The position numbers and the translations under genes were made by a program. A stretch of DNA of 64,000 nt from an uncultured Xanthomonas sp. (lineage in GTDB: Bacteria; Pseudomonadota; Gammaproteobacteria; Xanthomonadales; Xanthomonadaceae), in contig CALTTS010000017.1 in NCBI GenBank assembly GCA_943912265.1, positions 1 through 64,000 on the forward strand, given 5' to 3'. Positions 38,370-47,119 of the stretch are shown one piece after another. Under the pieces are notes generated by a model. The model saw only the letters and a list, made by a program, of their open reading frames with translations, made no database searches and was not told where the DNA came from. Each line of letters starts with the position of its first letter. The stretch's first letter is position 1.

Positions 38370-39671
38370 TCAGGCTTCGTGCGGGCGCACCACGCGGGCG
38401 GCGTTCTCGGCCAGCACTTCGTAGAAATGGGTGCGGTAGATGCGCGCCACCGACGCGGCCACCAGCGAAGTGGCCAAGATGGAGATCACCATCGCGTGGC
38501 CGTCGGTCATCTCGATCATGATCACGGCGGCCGTCAGCGGCGCGCGGGTCACCGCCGCCAGCATCGCGGCCATGCCGATGGCCATCAGCTTGACCGTCAG
38601 CTCCGGCGCGAAGAATGGCGCAAACCAGCTGCCCAGTCCCGCGCCCATCGACAGCGACGGGGCGAAGATGCCGCCTGGCAGCCCGGTCAAAAAGGTGGCC
38701 AGCATGCCCAGCCACTTCATCGGCAGGAAATGCCAGGGCAGCGGATGGCCGCCGTTGATGGCCGTGCTGGTCACTTCCGCGCCGCTGCCGTGGATCGGCG
38801 AGACCATGCCGCACAGCGCGATCACCAGCCCGCAGGCCGCGACGAACAGGAAGGGATGGCGCCGCCGCCACGCGGTGATCGGCGCCGGCATCCAGCGGCC
38901 GACATGCACGCAGGCCCAGGCGAACGCGCCGCCGATCAGCCCGGCCAGCACGCCGATCAGCGCTGCCGGCAGCAGGATCGCGTAGCTGAAGCCGGGCACG
39001 TGGATGCGGCCGAAGTAGACATAGTTGCCCAGCATCGCCAGCGACACCACGCCGGCCAGGATCACCGCGCCGATCAGCTTGCCCGAAGTGCGCTCCTCGA
39101 CCGAACGGGCCATCTCCTCGAATGCGAACACGATCCCGCCCAGCGGCGTGTTGAACGCGGCGGCGATGCCGGCCGCGCCGCCGGCGAGGATCAGCTGGCG
39201 GCGCAGCTGCGGGCTGTCCTGCACGGCAAAACGGCGCAGCGAGTACATGATGCTGGCGCCGATCTGCACGGTCGGCCCCTCGCGGCCGAGCACGAAGCCG
39301 CTGGCCAGCCCGCCGACGATGCCGACGAACTTGGCGATGGCGATGCGCGCGGACAGCAGCCGGCCGACCGGCTCGGGCGTGTCGGCCAGCATCAGCCCGG
39401 CCTTGGCCTGCGGGATGCCGCTGCCTTCGGCGCCGCGGCCCAGCCGGCGCATGATCCACAGCACCGCCATGCCGCCCAGCGGCACCATCAGCAGCGGTGC
39501 CCACGCCCAACGTGCCTGCACCGACAGGAACCGCGCCGACGCCCAGTTGGCCGCTTCGGCCAGCAGCACGGCAACCACGCCGACCAACGCCGCGCCCACC
39601 CACAGCAGCAGCGTGGTGCGGGTGCGGTCGCTGAGGGCGCGCGAACGCGCGAGCCAGTCACTGGGCAACAT
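38370..39671 (-). CDS. ClC-family chloride channel/antiporter
   Basis: 433-residue polytopic membrane protein. The three selectivity-filter motifs are present: GRGAEGSGIPQ, GFVLGREGPTVQIG (carrying the external gating Glu of Cl-/H+ antiporters) and LPGGIFAPSLSMGAGLG. There is no CBS domain. It likely exchanges chloride for protons, as in acid resistance. The 188 bases between it and the gcd start contain nothing recognisable. Confidence 0.93.
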   Translation of the reverse strand: MLPSDWLARSRALSDRTRTTLLLWVGAALVGVVAVLLAEAANWASARFLSVQARWAWAPLLMVPLGGMAVLWIMRRLGRGAEGSGIPQAKAGLMLADTPEPVGRLLSARIAIAKFVGIVGGLASGFVLGREGPTVQIGASIMYSLRRFAVQDSPQLRRQLILAGGAAGIAAAFNTPLGGIVFAFEEMARSVEERTSGKLIGAVILAGVVSLAMLGNYVYFGRIHVPGFSYAILLPAALIGVLAGLIGGAFAWACVHVGRWMPAPITAWRRRHPFLFVAACGLVIALCGMVSPIHGSGAEVTSTAINGGHPLPWHFLPMKWLGMLATFLTGLPGGIFAPSLSMGAGLGSWFAPFFAPELTVKLMAIGMAAMLAAVTRAPLTAAVIMIEMTDGHAMVISILATSLVAASVARIYRTHFYEVLAENAARVVRPHEA

Positions 39672-39759
39672 GGTGTCGAGGCGGGAAAACCGGACGACAG
39701 TCTAGGCGCCGTGGCCGGAGCGGCCAAATCGGCCCGGCCGGCCGTGCGAGGATGCGCGC

Positions 39760-40338
39760 ATGCGCGGACCTGACGTTTTGCCGATTTTCCCCTTGCACCA
39801 GGTGTTGTTGCCGGAGGCGGCCCTGAGCCTGCGCGTGTTCGAACGGCGCCATCTGGACATGCTGCGCGACAGCGGCCGTCATGGTGGCGGCTTCGGGGTG
39901 TGCCTGATCCTGTCGGGCGGGGAGGCCGGCGTGCCGGCGACGCCCGCGGCCTGGGGCGTGGAGGCCCGCGTGGAGGATTTCGACACCCGTCCGGACGGCC
40001 TGCTGCAACTGCGCGTGCGCGGCGCGCGGCGGTTCCGGGCAAGGCGCATGCGGGTGCGCGACAACGGCCTGCTGATGGCGGACGTCGGCTGGCGCGAGCC
40101 GGACGGCGACGACGAACTCCGCCCCGAGCATGCATTGCTCGGCACCGTGCTCGAACACATGCTCGAACGAGCCGGGCAGGACGATGTGCGGGTCCCCGCG
40201 TGCCGTTTCGACGAGGCCGGCTGGGTGGGCTGGCGGCTGGCCGATCTGCTGCCGCTCGGTGCATCGCAGCGATTGGCGCTGCTGCAGGAAGACGACGTGC
40301 ACGCACGGCTCGACCGGCTGCTGGGATGGATGGGGTGA
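39760..40338 (+). CDS. Lon N-terminal (LON substrate-binding) domain protein
   Basis: 192 residues containing only the substrate-binding LAN/LON domain (LPIFPLHQVLLPEAALSLRV ... VFERRHLDML, GLLQLRVRGARRFR). The ATPase and Ser-Lys protease of Lon are absent. Such stand-alone proteins are common and may bind unfolded proteins; no enzyme activity is known. It is divergent from the ClC gene and separated by 88 bases. Confidence 0.88.
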   Translation: MRGPDVLPIFPLHQVLLPEAALSLRVFERRHLDMLRDSGRHGGGFGVCLILSGGEAGVPATPAAWGVEARVEDFDTRPDGLLQLRVRGARRFRARRMRVRDNGLLMADVGWREPDGDDELRPEHALLGTVLEHMLERAGQDDVRVPACRFDEAGWVGWRLADLLPLGASQRLALLQEDDVHARLDRLLGWMG

Positions 40339-40468
40339 GCGCAGGCCGGCCTCGCTGGCATGAGGCGGTGCGAAATGGCAGGTGTTGCGGAACCGGACCG
40401 GCCGGCGCATCGATGCGGGGTTCGGCTTGCGCCGAGTTGCCGCACCCGCGCGCATCCGCCGATGCGGC

Positions 40469-42484
40469 TCAGGGCGCGAGGCGGGTTTCCGCGACGGTGC
40501 GCAGGCGCAGCACCGGCAGGCCGGATGCCGGATGCCGGCCTTCGCGCATGTCCAACCCGTCCAGCCCGGCACGCAAGGCATCCAGCGACGGATCGGCATC
40601 GCGCAGCGGGCTCCAGAAACCGATCAGGTTGGCGTGGCGCTGGTAACGCAGCGTCTGTGCGCTGCCCACCCACAGCGGCACGTTGCCGGGTTGCAGGCTG
40701 GCCGGGGCAGGCCACAGCCGCAACGCGTGGATTTCACCCGGGCGCGCGCCGGGGTGCAGCATCAGCAAGGACTCCACCCGCGTGTCCAGCGTGGCCGGCA
40801 GCACCGGCGTGTCGGCCGGTGGCGTGTCGAAATTGAGCACCGCCAGCGCCTGCTCCCAGCCGGCCTGCGGCTGGGTTTTCCAGCCGGCCGCCTGCAGGCG
40901 CGCCTGCAAGGGAGCGAGCGGCCCGGCCACCTGCACGTCCAGCGGCCAGCGTTGGGCGTCGTCGAACTCGTTGCGGCGCGCGGGCAGCGTGCGCCAAGCC
41001 TCGCCGTTCCACCAGTCGGCCGCGTCCAGCGAGGCGAGGGCAGGAGCGGCTGGCTCGAAGCGGGCCAGCTTGGCGTCGATGTTGCGCGGTGCATACCACA
41101 GCGCCGCCACCGCGAACACGCCGTAGAAGGTCCATGCCAGCGGCTTCATCCAGAACGGGCGGTTGCTGCGCCGGCGGTAGGCGATGCCCAGCACCAGCAG
41201 CCAGACGATGCCGATCAGCATCCCGCCGACCACGTCGCTGAGCCAGTGCGCGCCCAGGTACAGTCGGGCGAAACCGACCGCGGCGGCCAGGGTGCCGGCC
41301 AGCAGGTACGGCCACACCCGGCGCCGGCCCGGCAGCTCGCGCGCGATCAGCATCGCGAAGAAGCCGAACTGGATGGTGATCATCGTCACCGCGATCGACG
41401 GGAAGCCGAAGCCGCTGCTCGCCGCCGGCGGGCGCACCACCGTCACCGTCGCGCCGAGCAGCCGGGTCAGCGCCAGCCCGAAGGCCAGCGCCGCCAGCCA
41501 GTGCAGCACCGCCATCCAGCGCCGCCGCCACGCCAGCCAGCCCATGCCGGCCAGCATCGCCGGCACCAGCACCGGCCAGTCGCCCAGCGAAGCCAGCGCG
41601 GCCAGCGGACGGTCGGCCAGCGGGTTGCGCAGCGCCAGCATCGCGTCGTGCACGGCCAGGTCCAGGGTCAGCGGCTCGCCGTGGCCGACCACCACCACCA
41701 CCATCGCGGTGGCGGCCCAGCCCACCGCCAGCAGGCAGATCGCCAGCAGCGCCAGCGGCACCGACTCGCGCCGGGCCGGGTCGAACGCGGCCATCGAGTA
41801 ATGGCCCAGCACCGGGTGCCGCGCCGACCATGCCAGCATGCGCGCCAGCCATGCATCGGCCCGGCCGGCCGACCAGCGGTACACGTACAGCACCAGCGTC
41901 CATGCGGCGGCCAGCACCAGCACCAGCAGCGTGCCGACCACGAACAGCCGCCCGGCCACCGCCGCCACCGCATCGTAGGCATGGCCGAGCACCCAGCCCG
42001 GCAGCAGGAACAGCAGCGCCCACGTCACCGCGGCGAAGGCACTGGGGGGCGCGTACTTGCGGAACGGCATGCGCGCGATGCCGGCGATGGCCGGCACGAA
42101 CGGGCGGATCGCGCCGACGTAGCGCGCGATCAGGATGCTCTTGGCCGCGTTGCGCCGGAACAGGGTTTCGCCGCGTTCGAGCAGTTGCGGATAGCGGCTG
42201 AACGGCCAGATGCCGCGCAGCCGGTCGCCCCAGCGCCAGCCCACCCAGTAGCTGATCGCGTCGCCGGCGAAGGCGCCGACTGCGGCCGACGCCACCGCGT
42301 ACGGGCCGGAGATCTCGCCCAGCCCGATCAGCACGCCTACCGCGAACAGCAGCGGCAGCGCCGGCACCAGCGCGCCGAGGATGATCACCGCGTCGCAGAA
42401 GGCGATGGCGAAGATCGCCGCGCCGGCCAGCAACGGGTGGGCGCCGATCCACGCCAGCGTGTCGTTGATCCAGGTCGAATCCAT
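40469..42484 (-). CDS. Fused DedA / PAP2-like / LssY_C membrane protein
   Basis: 671 residues in three parts: a DedA (SNARE-associated) domain at about 10-180 (IRPFVPAIAGIARMPFRKYA), a PAP2 phosphatase-like six-helix domain at about 250-440, and a soluble LssY C-terminal domain at about 460-660. In PAP2 the third motif is present (RLYLGAHWLSDVVGG), but the central PSGH motif reads GFPSIAVTM, so a key catalytic His is missing and lipid-phosphate hydrolysis is doubtful. The DedA half resembles polyprenyl-phosphate or phospholipid flippases. Role: probably lipid-carrier recycling in the inner membrane. Confidence 0.85.
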   Translation of the reverse strand: MDSTWINDTLAWIGAHPLLAGAAIFAIAFCDAVIILGALVPALPLLFAVGVLIGLGEISGPYAVASAAVGAFAGDAISYWVGWRWGDRLRGIWPFSRYPQLLERGETLFRRNAAKSILIARYVGAIRPFVPAIAGIARMPFRKYAPPSAFAAVTWALLFLLPGWVLGHAYDAVAAVAGRLFVVGTLLVLVLAAAWTLVLYVYRWSAGRADAWLARMLAWSARHPVLGHYSMAAFDPARRESVPLALLAICLLAVGWAATAMVVVVVGHGEPLTLDLAVHDAMLALRNPLADRPLAALASLGDWPVLVPAMLAGMGWLAWRRRWMAVLHWLAALAFGLALTRLLGATVTVVRPPAASSGFGFPSIAVTMITIQFGFFAMLIARELPGRRRVWPYLLAGTLAAAVGFARLYLGAHWLSDVVGGMLIGIVWLLVLGIAYRRRSNRPFWMKPLAWTFYGVFAVAALWYAPRNIDAKLARFEPAAPALASLDAADWWNGEAWRTLPARRNEFDDAQRWPLDVQVAGPLAPLQARLQAAGWKTQPQAGWEQALAVLNFDTPPADTPVLPATLDTRVESLLMLHPGARPGEIHALRLWPAPASLQPGNVPLWVGSAQTLRYQRHANLIGFWSPLRDADPSLDALRAGLDGLDMREGRHPASGLPVLRLRTVAETRLAP

Positions 42485-42525
42485 CGGCGCAGTATAGGGA
42501 GCGGAATCTGACGCCCGGATGGCCG

Positions 42526-43239
42526 TCAGGCGGGCAGGCCGAGCAGCGCCGGCAGTTCGCGCATGGCGTGGAACAGGCGGGTCACCCCGGCTTCGCGCAG
42601 CTGCCGCGCCGAGTCGTGGCCGGGGCCGCCGGGGCAGTAGCCGAACACGGTGGCGCCGGCGGCCAGCCCGGCCAGCGCGCCGGTGCGGGTGTCCTCGACC
42701 ACCGCGCAGCGCGCGGCATCCACGCCGAGCGCGGCGGCGGCGGCCAGGTACACGTCCGGCGCCGGCTTGCCGCGCGGCATCTCGGTGCCGCTGAGCAGGC
42801 GCCCGCCGTCGAACCAGCGCGCCAGCCCGGCGCGGCCGAGCATGATGTCCAGCTTGCCGCGGTCCGAGCCGGACGCGCAGGCGATGCGCCCGCCATAGCC
42901 GGCGAAGATGCGCGGCAGCACCTCGGGGATGCCGTCGATCGGCCCGACCCGGGCCGCCAGCGCGGCATCGCGGCGGCGGCGGAATTCGGCCTGGAACGCG
43001 GGGAACGGCAGGCCGGTGCGGCGTTCGATCTCGGCCGCCTCGTCGCTCAGCTGGCGGCCGAGGAAGCGCGCCTCGCATTCGGCCGCCCCCATCGCCCAGC
43101 CGTGATCGGCGAAGGCCTGGCGCATCACCCCGAGCGTGATCGGCTCGGAATCCACCAGCACGCCGTCGCAATCGAACAGCACGCCGGCGAAGGGCAGGGA
43201 CAGGGCGGAGGACGCGGGGGCGGCGGCAACGGAATCCAT
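42526..43239 (-). CDS. HAD-superfamily phosphatase (beta-PGM/GPH-like)
   Basis: 237 residues from ATG 43239. HAD motif I LFDCDGVLVDSEP with both catalytic Asp, motif II Ser in ACASGSDRGKLDIML, motif III MPRGKPAPDVYL, motif IV AVVEDTRTGALAG, and a small alpha-helical cap between I and II. Fits the phosphoglycolate phosphatase/beta-phosphoglucomutase branch (subfamily IA). Substrate not readable from sequence. It lies 41 bases upstream of the DedA-PAP2 gene on the same strand. Confidence 0.88.
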   Translation of the reverse strand: MDSVAAAPASSALSLPFAGVLFDCDGVLVDSEPITLGVMRQAFADHGWAMGAAECEARFLGRQLSDEAAEIERRTGLPFPAFQAEFRRRRDAALAARVGPIDGIPEVLPRIFAGYGGRIACASGSDRGKLDIMLGRAGLARWFDGGRLLSGTEMPRGKPAPDVYLAAAAALGVDAARCAVVEDTRTGALAGLAAGATVFGYCPGGPGHDSARQLREAGVTRLFHAMRELPALLGLPA

Positions 43240-43466
43240 CGCCACAGGATAAGCCACGGCCGGGCGCGGGTGCCTGCGCGAGCCTGCCACGACCTGGCGC
43301 GCTTGCCCTCTGGCGCGCGTGCGGTGCGGGGCTGGCTTGCCGGTGAAAACGCCACGGAGCGCGGGCCGGCGGCGCGGGTGTCCCTGCACCTTGCGTCGCC
43401 GGCGTCCGGCCGCGTGCCGTGGGTGGCGCTCGCGACAGATCGCGGGTGCGTTACCTACAATGCCGC

Positions 43467-44129
43467 ATGCCACACGCCCGCGACCGCAGCGAAGTCCCGC
43501 TCAAGGCCGACAGCTTCGGCCGCATCCTGCTGGTGCGCGAAGGCGGGCGCAGCTTCGTGCGCCGCGATCTCGGCGCCACGCCGTGGTGGCTGCGGCTGCC
43601 GGCGTGGTGGCTGGCCCGGCACGAGGCGCGCGCGCTGGAACGGCTGGCCGGCCAGCCCGCGGTGCCGGCCCTGCTCGGCTGGGACGGGCGCCGCCTGGAC
43701 CGCAGCCATCTGGCCGGCGCGGCGATGTACCAGCGTCCGCCGCGCGGCGATGCCGCCTATTTCCGTGCCGCGCACCGGCTGCTGCGCCAGGTGCACCGGC
43801 GCGGCGTGGCCCACAACGACCTGGCCAAGGAAGCCAACTGGCTGGTGCTGGAGGACGGCGGCCCGGGCCTGATCGACTTCCAGCTCGCCGTGCTCGGCCG
43901 GCCGCGTTCGCGCTGGATGCGCCTGCTCGCGCGCGAGGACCTGCGCCACCTGCTCAAGCACAAGCGCACCTACTGTCCCGAGGCGCTGACGCCGGTCGAG
44001 CGGCGTCTGCTCAAGCGCACCTCGTGGTTCCGCGACCTGTGGTTCCGCACCGGCAAGCCGGTGTACCGCTTCGTCACCCGGCGCGTGCTGCACTGGGAGG
44101 ACAACGAAGGCCGCGGCCCGCGGCCGTAG
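43467..44129 (+). CDS. RIO-like/aminoglycoside-kinase-fold protein kinase
   Basis: 220 residues with a compact kinase fold: a glycine-poor N-lobe with a Trp-rich segment (TPWWLRLPAWWLARHEARAL), the catalytic loop VAHNDLAKEANWLV, and the metal-binding IDFQ in place of DFG. Resembles the Xanthomonas 'RIO1-like serine/threonine kinase' proteins and, more distantly, LPS core heptose kinases. A role in modifying a cell-envelope sugar is possible but unproven. The start at 43467 (MPHARDRSEV) is preferred over 43419. Confidence 0.75.
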   Translation: MPHARDRSEVPLKADSFGRILLVREGGRSFVRRDLGATPWWLRLPAWWLARHEARALERLAGQPAVPALLGWDGRRLDRSHLAGAAMYQRPPRGDAAYFRAAHRLLRQVHRRGVAHNDLAKEANWLVLEDGGPGLIDFQLAVLGRPRSRWMRLLAREDLRHLLKHKRTYCPEALTPVERRLLKRTSWFRDLWFRTGKPVYRFVTRRVLHWEDNEGRGPRP

Positions 44130-44271
44130 CCGTCGCGCCGCGGGCCGGCGAACCGGCCTTGGCCGGGATGCCGGCCGCCTTCGCGGCACGTTCGCCGCAG
44201 GCCGGCCTCCGCCGCGTGGCCCTGCAACATGGCCCCTACAATCGGCCTTTCCCTTCGGAAGGATGGACCGC

Positions 44272-45090
44272 ATGACCACGCTGGCCGGCAAGACCCTGTT
44301 CATCACCGGCGCCTCGCGCGGCATCGGCCTGGCCATCGCCCTGCGCGCGGCGCGCGACGGCGCCAACGTGGCCATCGCCGCCAAGTCCTCGGTGCCCAAC
44401 CCGAAACTGCCGGGCACCATCCACAGCGCCGCCGAGGCGGTGGAGCAGGCCGGCGGCAGCGCGCTGGCGCTCAAGTGCGACATCCGCGAGGAGGAGCAGG
44501 TGCAGGCCGCGGTGGCCGCCACGGTGGATGCCTTTGGCGGCATCGACATCCTGGTCAACAACGCCAGCGCGATCTGGCTGGCCGGTGTTCTGGACACGCC
44601 GATCAAGCGCTTTGATCTGATGCAGCAGGTCAACGCCCGCGGCAGCTTCCTGTGCGCGCAGGCCTGCCTGCCGCACCTGCTGGATGCGGCCAACCCGCAC
44701 ATCCTCACGCTGTGCCCGCCGCCCTCGCTGGACCCGAAATGGTGGGGCCCGCACACCGGCTACACCCTGGCCAAGATGGGCATGAGCTTCGTCACCCTCG
44801 GCCTGGCGGCCGAGTTCGGCCCGCGGGGCGTGGCGGTCAACGCGCTGTGGCCGCGCACGCTGATTTCCACCGACGCGATGAACATGATCCCCGGCGTGTC
44901 CGCCGCCAACGGCCGCCGCCCGGAGATCGTGGCCGACGCCGCGCATGCGGTGCTGGTCCGGCCGGCCGCCGGCTTCCACGGCCACTTCCTGATCGACGAC
45001 GAGGTATTGGCGCAGGCCGGCGTCACCGACCTGTCCGGCTATGCGGTGGACCCGTCGGCGCCGCTGCTGCCGGACTTGTTCCTCGATTGA
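44272..45090 (+). CDS. Short-chain dehydrogenase/reductase (HSDL2-like)
   Basis: 272 residues; the ATG at 44272 is chosen for GGAAGG nine bases upstream. Rossmann TGASRGIGLAIALRAARDGA, NNAS, and catalytic YTLAKMG with Tyr and Lys; the usual catalytic Ser region reads LTLCPPPSLDP. The C-terminal PAAGFHGHFLIDDEVL is typical of the hydroxysteroid-dehydrogenase-like-2 group. NAD(P)-dependent; substrate probably a short- or medium-chain acyl/hydroxyl compound. Confidence 0.88.
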   Translation: MTTLAGKTLFITGASRGIGLAIALRAARDGANVAIAAKSSVPNPKLPGTIHSAAEAVEQAGGSALALKCDIREEEQVQAAVAATVDAFGGIDILVNNASAIWLAGVLDTPIKRFDLMQQVNARGSFLCAQACLPHLLDAANPHILTLCPPPSLDPKWWGPHTGYTLAKMGMSFVTLGLAAEFGPRGVAVNALWPRTLISTDAMNMIPGVSAANGRRPEIVADAAHAVLVRPAAGFHGHFLIDDEVLAQAGVTDLSGYAVDPSAPLLPDLFLD

Positions 45091-45251
45091 GGCGACGCGG
45101 TTGCGGGCACGGACCGGGACACGGCATTGCTTTCCCGTGCCTCGACCAATCCGGCCACAGCCGGTAAGGTGCCCGGCTGCTGCGGCTGCCTTGCCGGCGC
45201 CGCGTCCCGTTCCCCGCGTGCCGCCGGCGCGCCTTACCGGAGATCCTCGGC

Positions 45252-45674
45252 ATGAAATACCTCCACGCCATGCTCCGCGTCCGCGACCTGGACGCCACCG
45301 CGACGTTCTTCACCGAAGGCCTGGGCCTGCACCAGACCCGGCGCATCGACAACGAGGCCGGCAAGTTCTCGCTGGTGTATTTCGCCGCGCCGGCCAACCC
45401 CGAGGCCGAAGTCGAGCTGACCCTCAACTGGGGCTCGGACGAGGATTACGGCAGCGCCCGCAACTTCGGCCACCTGGCCTTCGAGACCGACGACATCTAC
45501 GCCCTGTGCGCGCACCTGCAGGGCATGGGCATCACCATCAACCGCCCGCCGCGCGACGGCCGCATGGCCTTCGTGCGCAGCCCGGACCTGATCTCCATCG
45601 AGCTGCTGCAGAAGGGCGAAGCGCTGCCGCCGGCCGAACCGTGGGCGTCGATGCCCAATACCGGCACGTGGTGA
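45252..45674 (+). CDS. gloA: Lactoylglutathione lyase (glyoxalase I)
   Basis: 140 residues, VOC fold with two babbb units. Converts the methylglyoxal-glutathione hemithioacetal to S-lactoylglutathione. Metal ligands are in place: His in YLHAMLRVRD, Glu in EVELTLNW, His in FGHLAFETDD and Glu in ISIELLQK. No insertion, so probably the Ni/Co-type short enzyme. Confidence 0.93.
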   Translation: MKYLHAMLRVRDLDATATFFTEGLGLHQTRRIDNEAGKFSLVYFAAPANPEAEVELTLNWGSDEDYGSARNFGHLAFETDDIYALCAHLQGMGITINRPPRDGRMAFVRSPDLISIELLQKGEALPPAEPWASMPNTGTW

Positions 45675-45837
45675 GCGCCAGCGGCCAGGTCCGCGGCCCG
45701 CAGCGGCCGCCGGCGCCGCGCGGGCAGGGCCCGGCCGCCGCCGCATGGCCGTCGCGCTGCCGTGGCGGCGGCTCCGCCATCGGCCGATAATGGCGGGGCC
45801 GGCAGGTGCCGGCGCCTTGTCCGAGATGCCCCGTCCC

Positions 45838-47079
45838 ATGAACGTTTCCACGCCGTCCGCCGGCGCCGCCGCCGCGCTGGTCGCCACCGGCCAGCAGTAC
45901 TACCTGCCCGTCTACCACCAGCGCGAGATGATCCTCGAGCGCGGCGCGGGTTCGCGCGTGTGGGACAGCACCGGGCGCGAGTACGTGGATTTCGCCGCGG
46001 GCATCGCCGTGTGCGGGCTGGGCCATTGCCATCCGGCGCTGGTCGCGGCGCTGACCGAGCAGGCCGGCAAGCTGTGGCACACCAGCAACGTGTTCTACAG
46101 CGAACCGCCGATCCGGCTGGCCGAGGAGCTGGTGGAGGCCTCGCGCTTCGCCCGCCGCGTGTTCCTGTGCAATTCCGGCGCCGAGGCCAACGAGGCGGCG
46201 ATCAAGCTGGTGCGCAAGTGGGCCAGTGCGCAGGGCCGCGCGCCGGAAAAGCGCGTGATCGTCACCTTCAAGGGCAGCTTCCACGGCCGCACCGCCGCGG
46301 CGCTGGGCGCCACCGCCCAGCCCAAGTACCAGGCCGGCTACGAGCCGCTGCCGGGCGGCTTCCGCTACGTGGACTACAACGATGCCGCGGCGCTGGAGCA
46401 GGCGATGGCCGGCGGCGACGTGGCCGCGGTGATGCTCGAACCGGTGCAGGGCGAGGGCGGGGTGACGCCGGCCGCGCCGGGCTTCCTCAAGCGCGTGCGC
46501 GAACTGTGCGATGCCCACGACGCGCTGCTGGTACTGGACGAGATCCAGGCCGGCATGGGCCGCACCGGCACCTTGTTCGCCTTCTGGCAGGACGAGGTGA
46601 CGCCGGACATCGTGACCCTGGCCAAGGCGCTGGGCGGCGGCTTCCCGATCGGCGCGATGCTGGCCGGGCCGAAGGTGTCCGAGGTGATGCAGTACGGCGC
46701 CCACGGCACCACCTTCGGCGGCAACCCGCTGGCGGCGGCGGTGGCGCGGGTGTCGCTGCGGCTGCTGGCCTCGGACGAGGTGCAGGCCAACGTGCGGCGC
46801 CAGTCCGAGGCGCTGCGCGCCGGGCTGCAGGCCATCGACGGGAAGCTGCAGGTGTTCGCGCAGATCCGCGGCCGCGGCCTGATGCTCGGCGCGGTGCTGC
46901 GCCCGGCGCTGGCCGGCCGGGCCGGCGAGGTGCTCGACGCCGCCGCCCACGAAGGCCTGCTGGTGCTGCAGGCCGGGCCGGACGTGCTGCGCTTCGTGCC
47001 GGCCCTGACCATCGCCGACGCCGACGTGGCCGAGGGCCTGGCGCGGCTGGAGACGGCGCTGCGCGGCTGGGTAAAGTAA
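45838..47079 (+). CDS. argD: Acetylornithine aminotransferase family protein
   Basis: Class III PLP aminotransferase, 413 residues from ATG 45838 (45826 also possible). FAAGIAVCGLGHCHP, SGAEANEAAIKLVRKW, TFKGSFHGRT, LDEIQAGMGRTGTLFAF and the PLP Lys in LAKALGGGFPIGAML are typical of ArgD/SucCDE-type enzymes. Roles include N-acetylornithine (arginine) and succinyl-DAP (lysine) transamination; no arg or dap gene is adjacent, so the precise substrate is inferred from family. Confidence 0.9.
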   Translation: MNVSTPSAGAAAALVATGQQYYLPVYHQREMILERGAGSRVWDSTGREYVDFAAGIAVCGLGHCHPALVAALTEQAGKLWHTSNVFYSEPPIRLAEELVEASRFARRVFLCNSGAEANEAAIKLVRKWASAQGRAPEKRVIVTFKGSFHGRTAAALGATAQPKYQAGYEPLPGGFRYVDYNDAAALEQAMAGGDVAAVMLEPVQGEGGVTPAAPGFLKRVRELCDAHDALLVLDEIQAGMGRTGTLFAFWQDEVTPDIVTLAKALGGGFPIGAMLAGPKVSEVMQYGAHGTTFGGNPLAAAVARVSLRLLASDEVQANVRRQSEALRAGLQAIDGKLQVFAQIRGRGLMLGAVLRPALAGRAGEVLDAAAHEGLLVLQAGPDVLRFVPALTIADADVAEGLARLETALRGWVK

Positions 47080-47093
47080 CCGCGGCGCCGGCC

Positions 47094-47117
47094 GCTATCT
47101 CCTGACCGGGAGATAGC
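47094..47117 (+). promoter_or_regulatory. Hairpin hiding the ribosome binding site of the hydroxyacid oxidase gene
   Basis: GCTATCTCC (47094-47102) pairs perfectly with GGAGATAGC (47109-47117) around a six-base loop. The right arm contains the GGGAGA ribosome site, and the ATG follows three bases later. It begins 14 bases after the argD stop. It could be a translational switch, or couple translation to upstream readthrough. Confidence 0.6.
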
Positions 47118-47119
47118 GC

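Noticed and set aside
44130..44262. Dense GCCGGC/CCGGCC repeats between the kinase and SDR genes
   Set aside because: They form several short overlapping hairpins typical of GC-rich intergenic DNA. One may terminate the kinase transcript (44143-44158), but no regular repeat unit was seen.
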